DNA of 64,000 bases. It comes from Planctomonas psychrotolerans. Its GTDB lineage: Bacteria > Actinomycetota > Actinomycetes > Actinomycetales > Microbacteriaceae. Location: NCBI RefSeq assembly GCF_008642235.1, contig NZ_SJEV01000002.1, positions 1 to 64,000 on the forward strand, given 5' to 3'. Shown here one piece after another: positions 9,947 to 20,435 of the stretch. Both the position numbers and the translations under genes were made by a program. The notes below the pieces were generated by a model, which was not told where the DNA came from, ran no database searches, and saw only the letters and a list, made by a program, of their open reading frames with translations. The first letter of the stretch is position 1. The number at the start of each line of letters is the position of its first letter.

Positions 9947-9980
9947 CGAGAACGGCCCCGCCGAAGCGGGGCCGTTCTCG
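9947..9980. terminator. Bidirectional terminator between holA and rpsT
   Basis: A perfect 15-bp stem (cgagaacggccccgc and its complement) is closed by a CGAA tetraloop. It lies 55 bases after holA and 14 bases after the rpsT stop, so it can end both convergent transcripts. There is no long T-run, as is common in high-GC actinobacteria. Confidence 0.85.
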
Positions 9981-9994
9981 ACTGCGGGTGCAGG

Positions 9995-10261
9995 CTACTT
10001 GATGAGGCTGCCGAACTGCTTGGCGAGAGCCGACTTGCGGTTCGCGGCCTGGTTCTTGTGGATGACGCCCTTGCTGGCGGCCTTGTCGAGGCGACGCGAC
10101 GCGACGCTCAGCGCCTTGGCGGCCTTGTCGGTGTCACCGGAGCTGATGGCCTCGCGGGTGGAGCGGATGACCGTCTTGAGCTGGCTCTTGACCGCCTTGT
10201 TGCGCTCCTGCGACTTCTTGTTGGTGCCGATGCGCTTGATCTGCGACTTGATGTTTGCCAC
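9995..10261 (-). CDS. rpsT: 30S ribosomal protein S20
   Basis: This 88-residue basic protein has the S20 signature start ([21 protein letters not shown]) and the conserved C-terminal [22 protein letters not shown]. It binds 16S rRNA early in small-subunit assembly. The start is GTG (reverse strand at 10261). It is transcribed towards holA, the conserved actinobacterial order. An AT-richer stretch at 10262-10300 probably carries its promoter. Confidence 0.97.
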   Translation of the reverse strand: MANIKSQIKRIGTNKKSQERNKAVKSQLKTVIRSTREAISSGDTDKAAKALSVASRRLDKAASKGVIHKNQAANRKSALAKQFGSLIK

Positions 10262-10451
10262 GTGTATATCGTCTTTCGTTCGTGTGAGTGAAGAATTACC
10301 GTGCCGTCCGGCGAAGAGGGCGCCTCGCGGCGAGATCGTGGGATGAATTCATCCACACGCAAGCCAACCAGCAACGTTACCAGTCTCGCCGCCGAACGGG
10401 GAATCGACACGGGGGTGTTTCGACGCGCCGAATCCCTCCGGCGCCGTCCGC

Positions 10452-10919
10452 TCAGCGCACGAAGCGCGTCTTCACGTCCCCGGCGATCGCGATCGCGATG
10501 CGGGCGCGATAGTCCGCCCGCAGGTCCGGCAGGTCGTCGAGATCGAACCAGGCAACCTCGAGCGACTCGTCATCGCCCACGGCGGCGTCGCCGGAGAGAT
10601 ACGTGCAGCGGAAGGTGAAGTTGAGGTACTGCGCGATGTCGCCGTTCGGATAGGTGTACGTGTCGGTCACGTTCACCTCGGCGAGGCTGTCGACGCGCAC
10701 GTGCACGCCCGCCTCCTCGAGTGCCTCCCGGCGGGCGGATACCCCGGGCTCCTCGCCCGGCTCGATGATGCCGCTCACCGGCGACCAGTCGCCTGAATCC
10801 GCCCGTCGCACCAGCAGAACCCGTCTTCCGTCGAGGATGACCGCGGTCGCGCCGGAGAGCCAGAGCGGGGCGGTGCCGACGTGCTTGCGCAGTTCGACGA
10901 TGAAGGAGGGAACGGGCAT
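10452..10919 (-). CDS. Nudix hydrolase
   Basis: A 155-residue protein with a complete Nudix box at about residues 50-72: GIIEPGEEPGVSARREAL followed by EEAGV, matching Gx5Ex7REUxEExGU. Nudix enzymes hydrolyse nucleoside diphosphates linked to another group, using Mg2+ bound by the Glu cluster. The substrate cannot be read from the sequence. Its ATG overlaps the stop of the alpha/beta hydrolase gene upstream by one base (TGATG), so the two are translationally coupled. Bases 10262-10451 hold no gene. Confidence 0.9.
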   Translation of the reverse strand: MPVPSFIVELRKHVGTAPLWLSGATAVILDGRRVLLVRRADSGDWSPVSGIIEPGEEPGVSARREALEEAGVHVRVDSLAEVNVTDTYTYPNGDIAQYLNFTFRCTYLSGDAAVGDDESLEVAWFDLDDLPDLRADYRARIAIAIAGDVKTRFVR

Positions 10920-11635
10920 CAGGCGGTCTCCGTGAGGGCGTCGAGGAGGATGCCGGTGAAGGCGTCCGGATTAGTCACGCTCACCATGTGGTTCGCGTTC
11001 GGCACGTGCACGAGCCTGCCGTTCGGCGCGGCGCGGAGGAAGGCCCGCTCCTGCAGTCGGAAGTGGTCGAACCTGCCGTTGACGAACCAGATCGGCACGT
11101 CGATGCGGCGCACGCTCTCGAGCGGCGTGAGCCGGCGGAGCTCCCGCAGCACGTCGTCCATCACGTCGAGCGGCGCACCGCCCGCGAGCACGTCATCCGC
11201 ACCGGGCGCGGGAACGAACCTCCGCACGAAGAACTCGTTCATCGACCGCCCTCGGTCGGGCAGGCGCGCGATGACGTTCGCTCCCGCGCGGTAGGGAGCC
11301 AGGATCCAGCGGTATGGCACGGTGCCGCAGCTGGCGGCGAGAACGCCCCGGATCGGCGCATCGCCACGACCGGCGTACTCGAGGGCGAGGTACGCCCCGA
11401 GCGAAAACCCGGCGAGGAAGGCCGGTGCGCCCGACTCCTCGGCCGCCCGGGTCACGGCGGAGCCGATGGTGTCCACCGCGGCGTCGAGGGTGAAGCGCTC
11501 ACCCATCCGTCCGCCGTGGCCGGGCAGGTCGACCGGATACACGGCATGGCCGACGGACTCGAGTCGCTCCACCTGGTGCCGCCACATCGTGCGGGAGGTG
11601 CGCAAACCGTGGACGAGAACGACGGATGCGGCCAT
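10919..11635 (-). CDS. Alpha/beta hydrolase
   Basis: The 238-residue cytoplasmic protein has the alpha/beta-hydrolase fold signals: the oxyanion-loop region VLVHGLRTSRTMW near residue 8, the nucleophile elbow GFSLG (Ser about 78), an Asp in FVNGRFDHF and a C-terminal His in PNANHMVS. Catalytic triad residues therefore appear complete. It resembles esterases and C-C hydrolases acting on small molecules, but the substrate is unknown. It is the first gene of a two-gene minus-strand unit with the Nudix hydrolase and is divergent from the aminotransferase at 11679, sharing a 43-base promoter region. Confidence 0.88.
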   Translation of the reverse strand: MAASVVLVHGLRTSRTMWRHQVERLESVGHAVYPVDLPGHGGRMGERFTLDAAVDTIGSAVTRAAEESGAPAFLAGFSLGAYLALEYAGRGDAPIRGVLAASCGTVPYRWILAPYRAGANVIARLPDRGRSMNEFFVRRFVPAPGADDVLAGGAPLDVMDDVLRELRRLTPLESVRRIDVPIWFVNGRFDHFRLQERAFLRAAPNGRLVHVPNANHMVSVTNPDAFTGILLDALTETA

Positions 11636-11678
11636 GCTGTCGATCGTAGCCAGCGCCCGCCGCTAGCCTGAACGTCTC

Positions 11679-12830
11679 ATGCCGGAACTCGCTCCCCACA
11701 TCGCCTCGGTGCCCCCGTCGGGCATCCGCCACATCCTCGAGTTGTCCTTCGCCCTTGACGACGTGCTCTCCCTCAGCGTCGGCGAGCCCGACGTGCCCGT
11801 CGCCCCGCACATCACCCGGGCCGCCATCGAGGCGTGGGAGCGCAACGAGACCGACTACGGGCCGAACGGCGGCATCGCTCCGCTCCGCGCCGCCATCGTC
11901 GACAAGCTGAAACGGGACAACGCGGTCTCGGTCGACACGGAGCAGGTGTGGGTGACGGTTGGCGCGACTCAGGCGCTCTACCAGGCGATGACGCTCACCC
12001 TCGCGGCGGGCGACGAGGTGCTGATTCCCGATCCGGGCTACACCACGTTCAGCATGAACGCCCGGATGCTGCAGGCCGTCCCCACGTACTACTCCCTGCG
12101 GCCCGAGAACGGCTTCCTCCCGGATCTCGCCGAACTGCACCGCCTCGTGTCCCCGCGCACCCGGGTGCTCATCGTGAACTCGCCGTCCAATCCGCTCGGC
12201 ACCGTCTTCCCGCGGCCGGTGCTCGAACAGCTGCTGGAGTTCGCCCGCGAGCACGACCTCTGGGTACTGAGCGACGAGGTCTACGAGTACTTCACCTACG
12301 GCGAACCGCATGTGAGCATGGCGTCCCTCGACACCGACGACCGGGTGTTCTCGGTGTTCTCCCTGTCGAAGACGTACGCCCTCACCGGGGCCCGCGTCGG
12401 ATATCTCGTCACGCCGCCAGGACTCGCCCCCACCATGCGCACCGTGCAGGAGGCCGCCATCAGCTGCGTGAGCACGCCGGAACAGCACGCCGCCGTGGCC
12501 GCACTGATCGGTAGTCAGGACTGCGTGGAGGATGCGCGCCTGCACTACGGCGACAATCTGCGGCAGGCCCTCGCCCTGCTCGACGAGCGAGGCCTGCGCT
12601 ACCTCGAGCCGCGGGGCGCCTTCTACCTGTGGATCGACCTGTCACACGCCGCGGGCGGTGACGTGGCGGACTGGGCCGAACGGTTCCTGCTCACCGACCG
12701 CGTCGCGGTCGCGCCGGGACGGGCGTTCGGACGCACGGGGGAGGGGTGGATCCGGGTGAGTCTCGCGTCCGACCTCGCGCAGTTGCTCGAGGGGCTGCGG
12801 CGCCTTCCCGCGCCGCCCGCCGACGCCTGA
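11679..12830 (+). CDS. PLP-dependent aminotransferase, class I/II
   Basis: A 383-residue fold-type I aminotransferase. It shows SLSVGEPDVPVAP near the N-terminus, the substrate/PLP stretches NSPSNPLGTVF and DEVYEYFTY, and the Schiff-base lysine in SLSKTYALTGARVGY (Lys about 231), plus the C-terminal Arg region (GWIRVSLAS) that binds the substrate carboxylate. The family converts amino acids to 2-oxo acids; the specific substrate is not resolved, with aspartate- or alanine-like enzymes most similar in layout. A TAGCCT box at 11664-11669 lies 9 nt before the ATG. It is followed by 17-bp tandem repeats. Confidence 0.9.
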   Translation: MPELAPHIASVPPSGIRHILELSFALDDVLSLSVGEPDVPVAPHITRAAIEAWERNETDYGPNGGIAPLRAAIVDKLKRDNAVSVDTEQVWVTVGATQALYQAMTLTLAAGDEVLIPDPGYTTFSMNARMLQAVPTYYSLRPENGFLPDLAELHRLVSPRTRVLIVNSPSNPLGTVFPRPVLEQLLEFAREHDLWVLSDEVYEYFTYGEPHVSMASLDTDDRVFSVFSLSKTYALTGARVGYLVTPPGLAPTMRTVQEAAISCVSTPEQHAAVAALIGSQDCVEDARLHYGDNLRQALALLDERGLRYLEPRGAFYLWIDLSHAAGGDVADWAERFLLTDRVAVAPGRAFGRTGEGWIRVSLASDLAQLLEGLRRLPAPPADA

Positions 12831-12895
12831 CCGGTCCGACGGCTCGACCGGTCCGACGGCTCGACCGGTCCGACGGCTCGACCGGTCCGACGGCT
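12831..12895. repeat. 17-bp tandem repeat, just after an aminotransferase stop
   Basis: The unit ccggtccgacggctcga repeats three times exactly (12831-12881) with a 14-bp fourth copy. It begins immediately after the aminotransferase stop codon. Each unit contains ccgg and tcga palindromes, but no clear hairpin terminator is formed. Confidence 0.9.
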
Positions 12896-12990
12896 GGGCG
12901 GTGAACCCGGGCCGGAACCGTGGGGCTGCCGCGGCGGCGGCGGGGGATAGCCCCATCGCCCGTCACTCCGACGATTCCTAGCCTTGATGC

Positions 12991-13398
12991 ATGACCACCA
13001 CCTCCGGAATCCCGACCTTCGATCCCTCGTCCCCGTCCGGCCCCCGCGCCGACCACCCCTCCGCACCCCCGTTCGACTCCTCCGACCCCTACGGTCCCGG
13101 CTCCGCCTACGCCACCGCGTACTCGGGACCGGCATCGGTCGGTGCGCTCGACCCGAAGCCGCTCAGCCTCACCAGCTTCTGGCTGGGGATCGCCTCCGTC
13201 GTCTTCAGCTTCACCCTGTTCGTGCCGATCGCCGCGATCGTGCTCGGCTTCCTCGCGCGGACCCGGGAGCCCTCCGGTCAGGTCTATGCGATCTGGGGCA
13301 TCGTCCTCGGTTTCGTCATGGCCATCGGCTGGGCGCTCGCGCTGATCGCCGCCGGTGGGCTCGCGCTCGCGACCCTTCCCTTCATCGCGTTCCTCTGA
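12991..13398 (+). CDS. DUF4190-type small membrane protein
   Basis: The 135-residue protein has a Pro/Ser-rich cytoplasmic N-terminal half (to about 50) and a C-terminal region with two to three membrane helices. The layout LTSFWLGIASVVFSFTLFVPIAAIVLGFLARTRE then a second hydrophobic hairpin is typical of DUF4190 proteins. Their function is unknown. A TAGCCT -10-like box at 12979-12984 ends 6 nt before the ATG, consistent with a leaderless mRNA. Confidence 0.8.
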   Translation: MTTTSGIPTFDPSSPSGPRADHPSAPPFDSSDPYGPGSAYATAYSGPASVGALDPKPLSLTSFWLGIASVVFSFTLFVPIAAIVLGFLARTREPSGQVYAIWGIVLGFVMAIGWALALIAAGGLALATLPFIAFL

Positions 13399-13487
13399 GC
13401 GGCTCGGGGGACGTCGGCTCGACCCGGCTCCCCATCCGTCGGACGCAGAATCCGGCCTGCACCGCCCGGGCGGATTAGCCTCGGGGG

Positions 13488-14768
13488 ATGACCACTCCTT
13501 CTTCGTCCTCGTCCCGTCACGACTCCCGACCCGCCGAGGCCTCGTCCGTCACCGCAGTAGTGAACGGCTACGTCGTTCCGGTCATCGGACCGCCGATCGA
13601 GGGCGGCACCGTGCTCATCTCCGGGGGCGTGATCACGGCGGTCGGCAGCGATGTCGTGGCGCCGGATGGCGCCACGGTCATCGATGCGACGGGCAAGTGG
13701 GTGCTCCCCGGCTTCGTGGAGGCGCACGGCCACGTGGGCATCCACGAGGAAGCGAACGGCGTCGCCGGGAACGACACCAACGAGATGACCAACCCGAACA
13801 CTGCGGGTGTGCGGGCCCTCGACGCCATCGACATCGACGACGAGGGCTTCCGCGATGCTCTCTCCGGCGGCATCACCTCGATCGTCGTGAAGCCGGGCAG
13901 CGGCAACGTGATCGGCGGGCAGACCGTGGCGATCAAGACCTGGGGCGGCCGCACCATCGACGAGCAGCTGATCAGCGACTCGGTGAGCGTCAAGTCGGCC
14001 CTGGGGGAGAACCCCAAGCGCGTGTACGGCGAGAAGAAGCAGACGCCCAGCACGCGGCTCGGGGTCGCCTTCGTGCTGCGCGAGGCGTTCATCGCCGCTC
14101 AGGACTACCGCGAGGCCCGCGAGTACGCGAAGCGGGAGAACAAGCCATTCGCCCGTGACCTCGCGAAGGAGACCCTCGTGCGCGTGCTCGAGGGTGAACT
14201 TGCCTGGGATCAGCACACGCACCGTCACGACGACATCGCCACCGCGATCCGGCTGGCCGACGAGTTCGGCTACCGGCTCGTGATCAACCACGGAACCGAT
14301 GGTCACAAGCTCGCCGATCTCCTCGCCGAGCGGGACATCCCGGTGATCTTCGGGCCCATGATCACGTCGCGGTCGAAGGTCGAGCTGCGCGACCGCGACA
14401 TCGCCAACCTCGCGGCGCTCGCCCGCGCCGGTGTGCGCGTCGCCATCACCACCGACGCTCCGGTCGTGCCCATCGAGTTTCTCGTGCACCAGGCCACGTT
14501 CGCCGTGAAGGAGGGCCTCCCGCACGACACCGCGCTCGAGGCGCTCACGGCCAATCCCGCGTCCTTCCTCCGGCTGGACGACCGGATCGGATCGCTCACC
14601 GTCGGTCTGGACGCCGATGTGGTGGTCTGGTCGGGCGACCCGCTCGACACCGGCTCGCGCGCCGAGCGCGTGTTCATCGAGGGCGTGGAGGTGTACCGCT
14701 GGTCCGACGGTCGCGGCCGGGTGGTCGAGCGTTCCGAGCGCTTCGCCTCCGGCTCCGCAGCCGAGTGA
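13488..14768 (+). CDS. Amidohydrolase family protein (imidazolonepropionase-like)
   Basis: The 426-residue protein has the composite amidohydrolase layout: a small beta-sandwich from the termini (VVNGYVVPVIGPPIEGGTVLISGGVI and the C-terminal LTVGLDADVVVWSGDP) around a TIM barrel. Putative metal ligands include HGH at about 80-82 (where the classical motif is HxH), a second His cluster DQHTHRHDD, NHGTDGH, and the catalytic Asp in TTDAP. These enzymes hydrolyse C-N bonds, often of cyclic amides; this one is closest in style to uncharacterised cytoplasmic imidazolonepropionase-like proteins. A TAGCCT box ends 6 nt before ATG 13488. Its stop overlaps the next gene start (GTGA), so the two form an operon. 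Confidence 0.88.
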   Translation: MTTPSSSSSRHDSRPAEASSVTAVVNGYVVPVIGPPIEGGTVLISGGVITAVGSDVVAPDGATVIDATGKWVLPGFVEAHGHVGIHEEANGVAGNDTNEMTNPNTAGVRALDAIDIDDEGFRDALSGGITSIVVKPGSGNVIGGQTVAIKTWGGRTIDEQLISDSVSVKSALGENPKRVYGEKKQTPSTRLGVAFVLREAFIAAQDYREAREYAKRENKPFARDLAKETLVRVLEGELAWDQHTHRHDDIATAIRLADEFGYRLVINHGTDGHKLADLLAERDIPVIFGPMITSRSKVELRDRDIANLAALARAGVRVAITTDAPVVPIEFLVHQATFAVKEGLPHDTALEALTANPASFLRLDDRIGSLTVGLDADVVVWSGDPLDTGSRAERVFIEGVEVYRWSDGRGRVVERSERFASGSAAE

Positions 14769-15730
14769 CCGTACCGGGTCGCCCTCGGATCGCGCTGGCA
14801 GGCGCCTCGGGCTTCATCGGCGATCACCTCTTCCGGGCGCTGACCGCCGACGGGTACGAGGTGCTGCGCATCGGCCGTGCCGGTCCGGACGCGCGCTGGG
14901 ACGACGAGGCGGCGGTCCGCCGGGTCGTCGACGGCGCCGACCTGGTGATCAACCTCGCCGGGAAGAGCGTGAACTGCCGGTACACGGCGCGCAACCGCGC
15001 CGAGATCCTGCGCTCGCGCCTCGACACCACCCGTGCGCTGGCCGATGCGGTCGCCGCCAGTTCCGCGCCGCCGGCACTGTGGATCAACGCGAGCACGGCC
15101 ACGATCTACCGGCACGCCGAGGACAGGCCGATGACCGAGTCGTCGGGCGAGCTCGGACGGGGCTTCTCGGTCGATGTGGCGACCGCGTGGGAGCGGGCGT
15201 TCTTCGAACCCGACCTGCCGCACACGCGCCGGGTCGCGCTCCGCATGGCGATCGTGCTCGGCGAAGGGCCAGCGTTCCGGATGCTGCTCCGCCTCGCCCG
15301 GATCGGACTCGGCGGGCCGCAGATCGACGGGCCCTGGGTCGCCACCCGGCGGCGCAGGCTCGCCGGGACCTTCCACGAGTACGCCCCGTCGCGGGGACGT
15401 CAGAAGTTCAGCTGGGTGCACATCGACGACGTCGTCGGGGTGATCCGATTCGTGCGGGACACCCCCACCATCACCGGGCCGCTCAATGTGGCCGCGCCCG
15501 AGCCATCCGACAACCGCACCCTGATGGCGCTGCTGCGCACGGCGGTCGGACGACGGATCGGCCTGCCCGCGTATCGCTGGATGCTCGAGCTCGGATCGAT
15601 CGTGCTGCGCACGGAGACAGAACTGGTGCTCAAGAGCCGGTGGGTGCTGCCCGAGCGATTGTCGGCCGCCGGCTACGTCTTCCGGCACCCACAGCTGGAG
15701 CCCGCCATCCGATCGATCGTCGGGCAATAG
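14765..15730 (+). CDS. TIGR01777-type NAD(P)-dependent epimerase / SDR protein
   Basis: A 321-residue extended short-chain dehydrogenase. It carries the nucleotide-binding motif GASGFIGDHL near the N-terminus and the family signature NLAGKSVNCRYTARNRAEI. Its C-terminal DUF1731-like segment reads LPERLSAAGYVFRHPQLEPAI. This family (YfcH/SulA-like) has no firmly known substrate. The GTG start lies inside the amidohydrolase stop, which fixes the start and implies translational coupling. Confidence 0.88.
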   Translation: MTVPGRPRIALAGASGFIGDHLFRALTADGYEVLRIGRAGPDARWDDEAAVRRVVDGADLVINLAGKSVNCRYTARNRAEILRSRLDTTRALADAVAASSAPPALWINASTATIYRHAEDRPMTESSGELGRGFSVDVATAWERAFFEPDLPHTRRVALRMAIVLGEGPAFRMLLRLARIGLGGPQIDGPWVATRRRRLAGTFHEYAPSRGRQKFSWVHIDDVVGVIRFVRDTPTITGPLNVAAPEPSDNRTLMALLRTAVGRRIGLPAYRWMLELGSIVLRTETELVLKSRWVLPERLSAAGYVFRHPQLEPAIRSIVGQ

Positions 15731-15908
15731 CCCCGTTTTCAGCGTGCTCCCAGCCGGCGATCCCCGGAAACACGGGCTCCCACGCCGTTCCGGTAACGGC
15801 CGGATCACGAAGCAATCCCGTTCCAAACCGTTTCGACGGTGTCGCCGAACCCTTGTCACGGCCGCACGACAACCACAACGTCAGAACAACACAAGGGATG
15901 AAATCATC

Positions 15909-16601
15909 ATGCGCAAGATCTACAAGAGCACTTTCGGAGTCGCCGCCGCCGGTCTGATGGCCTTCTCGCTCGCCGCCTGCTCCACGCCGGCCGAAGAGGA
16001 GCCCACCTCCTCCACCGAGGTGTCCGACACGGAGACCATGGCCGAGCCCGAGCCGCTGGCCTCGATCCCCACCCTCACCGGTGTCGACACCCAGGTGACG
16101 GTCGACCAGGGCTTCGTCGACGCCATCACCGGACTCGGCCTCACCCCCGGCGTGGTCGGAACGGCGACCTTCACGGACGGCGTCTTCGCGTTCCCGATCA
16201 CCGGCGGCAACGTCGACTACTACGACCCCGAAGAGGACTACCGCCCCTACGTGCAGGGCGAGATCCTGCACGAGGGTTCCGGCATCTCCCTCACCAACGG
16301 CACCACGCTGGTCGAGCTGAGCAACTTCGACATCGACCCGGGCAACAACTCCACCCTGTTCGGTGACGTCAGCGCCAACGGCGAGGTCGTCGTCGAGGAC
16401 GCGCCCCTGTTCCGCCTCGACGGAACCACGCTGAACCCGCTCGAGATGGACGAGAACGGCAACGCTGTTCTCGAGGGCACCACCGTCTACGTGAGCGAAG
16501 AGGCCGCAGCGCTTCTGAACGAGACCTACGGCACCGATGCAGTCACCGGTGACCTCAAGGTCGGCATCGCGAAGATCACCGCAGCGGTGCCCGCCTCCTA
16601 A
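15909..16601 (+). CDS. Predicted lipoprotein of unknown function
   Basis: The 230-residue protein begins with a lipoprotein signal peptide: two basic residues, a hydrophobic core and a LAAC lipobox (Cys near residue 25), followed by an acidic Ser/Thr/Glu-rich linker. The mature part is acidic and beta-rich, with repeated short T/V/G motifs (GTATFTDGVFAFPITGGNVDYYDPE), and no catalytic motif I recognise. It probably sits on the outer face of the cytoplasmic membrane. An AAGGG ribosome-binding site lies about 9 nt upstream of ATG 15909. It stands alone, with a 178-base upstream gap and its own terminator. Confidence 0.72.
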   Translation: MRKIYKSTFGVAAAGLMAFSLAACSTPAEEEPTSSTEVSDTETMAEPEPLASIPTLTGVDTQVTVDQGFVDAITGLGLTPGVVGTATFTDGVFAFPITGGNVDYYDPEEDYRPYVQGEILHEGSGISLTNGTTLVELSNFDIDPGNNSTLFGDVSANGEVVVEDAPLFRLDGTTLNPLEMDENGNAVLEGTTVYVSEEAAALLNETYGTDAVTGDLKVGIAKITAAVPAS

Positions 16602-16620
16602 TCCTGGTCGACCCGAAAGA

Positions 16621-16652
16621 AGGGCCGGTTCCGCATCCGCGGGACCGGCCCT
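16621..16652 (+). terminator. Terminator after the lipoprotein gene
   Basis: A 14-bp stem (agggccggt, one T-G wobble, ccgc and the complement) with an ATCC loop, followed by a short T-rich stretch, starts 20 bases after the stop codon. Confidence 0.8.
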
Positions 16653-16700
16653 TTCGCTGTGCCCGGCGAGCACCGCGAAGCATGGGAGAATTGCCGCACG

Positions 16701-18551
<1,851 letters not shown>

Positions 18552-18553
18552 GG

Positions 18554-19204
18554 ATGCGGCAGAGCACCCACCGGCCCGTGCCGGTGAACTACGCCTCCGT
18601 GGGCGCCACGAAGGACCCGGACCTGCTGGCGTTCCCGCCGAAGGGCTACATCCCCGACGAGTTCGCCGCCCGGCTGGGCAGCGGGAATGACCGCTTCGAG
18701 GCCGCGGCGACCACGCTCATGACGTGGGGGATGCAGCGGGCCAGCGGCATCCGGGTCACCGACATCGACCCCGCGCCGACGGACGTGACCGACTACCGCG
18801 GCGCGCTGTTCGATCACGCGGGTATGCCGGTTCCGCCCCCCGGCCGGCCCCGGGAGGCCGTTTACACCGACGACGGCACGCCGTACATCACGTCGGGCAC
18901 GAGCGTTGTGCTGCGCATCCCGGTCGGTCCCGTGGCGGTGAAGGCACCGACGCGCGTGATCTACGTGGTCGACGAACCGGACCGGGTGGGCTTCGCCTAC
19001 GGCACGCTCGCCGGTCATCCGCAGAGCGGCGAGGAGAGCTTCATCGTGTCGCGGCAGGACGACGGGAGTGTCTGGCTCACCATCCGCCGCTTCTGGCGGC
19101 CGAGTTCGCCCGTGTGGCGCCTCGGCTACCCGGTGCTGGTGCTCCTGCAAAGCATCTACACGAAGCGCTACCTCCGCGTGCTGCACCCGGCGCGCGGCAA
19201 CTGA
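18554..19204 (+). CDS. DUF1990 domain protein
   Basis: This 216-residue soluble protein carries features of DUF1990: MTWGMQRASGI near the middle, VVYVVDE-type beta strands, FAYGTLAGHPQSGEESF and the C-terminal VLLQSIYTKRYLRVL. The family is common in actinobacteria and some plants and has no established activity. It starts with ATG 2 bases after the lepA stop and ends 3 bases before the hemW start, so it is cotranscribed with both. Confidence 0.82.
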   Translation: MRQSTHRPVPVNYASVGATKDPDLLAFPPKGYIPDEFAARLGSGNDRFEAAATTLMTWGMQRASGIRVTDIDPAPTDVTDYRGALFDHAGMPVPPPGRPREAVYTDDGTPYITSGTSVVLRIPVGPVAVKAPTRVIYVVDEPDRVGFAYGTLAGHPQSGEESFIVSRQDDGSVWLTIRRFWRPSSPVWRLGYPVLVLLQSIYTKRYLRVLHPARGN

Positions 19205-19207
19205 CCG

Positions 19208-20431
19208 GTGCCGAGCGCACTGCCCCTCGCCGATCCGGCCCCGCTCGACGGGGCGCTTCCGGCGACGGCCGCCGCCGGCTCGTCCGATCGCAACCTCGGT
19301 ATGTACCTGCACGTGCCGTTCTGCCGGGTGCGCTGCGGCTACTGCGACTTCAACACCTACACCGCGAGTGAGGTGCGCGGCGTCAAACAGAGCGACTACG
19401 CCGACGAGGCGATCGCCGAGGTGCGTTTCGCCCGGCGGACGCTCGACGCGGCGGGGATCGCCCCGCGGCCGATCTCGACCGTCTTCTTCGGCGGGGGCAC
19501 CCCGACCCTTCTCCCCGCAGCCGATCTGGTGTCCATGCTCGATGCCGTGCGGGACGATTTCGGCCTGCTCCCCGGCGCGGAGGTGACGACCGAGGCGAAC
19601 CCGGACTCGGTGGACGCCGAGTACCTGGCCCAGCTCGCACGGGCGGGCTTCACCCGTGTCTCGTTCGGGATGCAGTCGGCCGTGCCGCACGTGCTCGCCA
19701 CCCTCGAACGCACGCACGACCCCGCACGGGTGCCGCTCGTGGTGCGCGCGGCACGCGAGGCGGGTCTGCAGGTGAGCCTCGACCTCATCTACGGCACTCC
19801 AGGGGAGTCACTGGAGAACTGGCGAACCTCCCTCGCCGCCGCGGTCGCCGAGGAGCCCGATCACATCTCGGCCTACTCCCTCATCGTGGAGGTCGGCACC
19901 AAGATGGCCCGGCAGATCGCCCGCGGCCAGGTGACGGAACCCGACGAGGACCTGCAGGCCGACATGTACGAGCTGGCCGACGCGATGCTCGCCGAGGCGG
20001 GCTACGGGTGGTACGAGGTGAGCAACTGGGCCCGCGGCGACCGGGTCTCGCGGCACAACCTCGCCTATTGGCAGGGACACGACTGGTGGGGCGTCGGACC
20101 CGGAGCGCACAGCCACGTCGGCGGTGTGCGCTGGTGGAACGTGAAGCATCCGGCGGCGTACGCGGATCGCATGCACGCCGGAGTCTCACCGGCGGTCGGG
20201 CGGGAGACGCTCGACGACGACACTCGAGAGGTGGAGCGGGTCCTGCTCGGCACCCGCGTGCGCGGGGGTCTCGCCATCGACACGCTGGCCGCGCCGGCCC
20301 GCGCCGCAGTCGCAGGGCTGATCGCCGACGGTCTCGTCGACGGCTCCGCAGCCGTGCACGGCACCCTCGACCTCACGCTGCGGGGCAGGTTGCTGGCCGA
20401 CGCGGTCGTCCGCCGCCTGCTCGACTACTGA
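19208..20431 (+). CDS. hemW: Radical SAM HemW-like protein
   Basis: The 407-residue protein has the radical SAM cluster motif C39-x3-C43-x2-C46 in VPFCRVRCGYCDF, followed by GGGTPTLL (SAM contact), the EANPDS stretch and the C-terminal HemW domain. This family resembles anaerobic coproporphyrinogen oxidase HemN, but its members lack that activity and act as heme-binding chaperones. The HemN-specific extra Cys directly after the motif is absent here (Phe follows Asp), which favours HemW. The start is GTG 19208. It converges tail-to-tail with the DUF4870 gene, with only 4 bases between. Confidence 0.92.
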   Translation: MPSALPLADPAPLDGALPATAAAGSSDRNLGMYLHVPFCRVRCGYCDFNTYTASEVRGVKQSDYADEAIAEVRFARRTLDAAGIAPRPISTVFFGGGTPTLLPAADLVSMLDAVRDDFGLLPGAEVTTEANPDSVDAEYLAQLARAGFTRVSFGMQSAVPHVLATLERTHDPARVPLVVRAAREAGLQVSLDLIYGTPGESLENWRTSLAAAVAEEPDHISAYSLIVEVGTKMARQIARGQVTEPDEDLQADMYELADAMLAEAGYGWYEVSNWARGDRVSRHNLAYWQGHDWWGVGPGAHSHVGGVRWWNVKHPAAYADRMHAGVSPAVGRETLDDDTREVERVLLGTRVRGGLAIDTLAAPARAAVAGLIADGLVDGSAAVHGTLDLTLRGRLLADAVVRRLLDY

Positions 20432-20435
20432 GCCG

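Noticed and set aside
16659-16700. Upstream GTG start for lepA
   Set aside because: The extra 14 codons cover sequence right after the previous terminator and have no conserved character; ATG 16701 is preferred.
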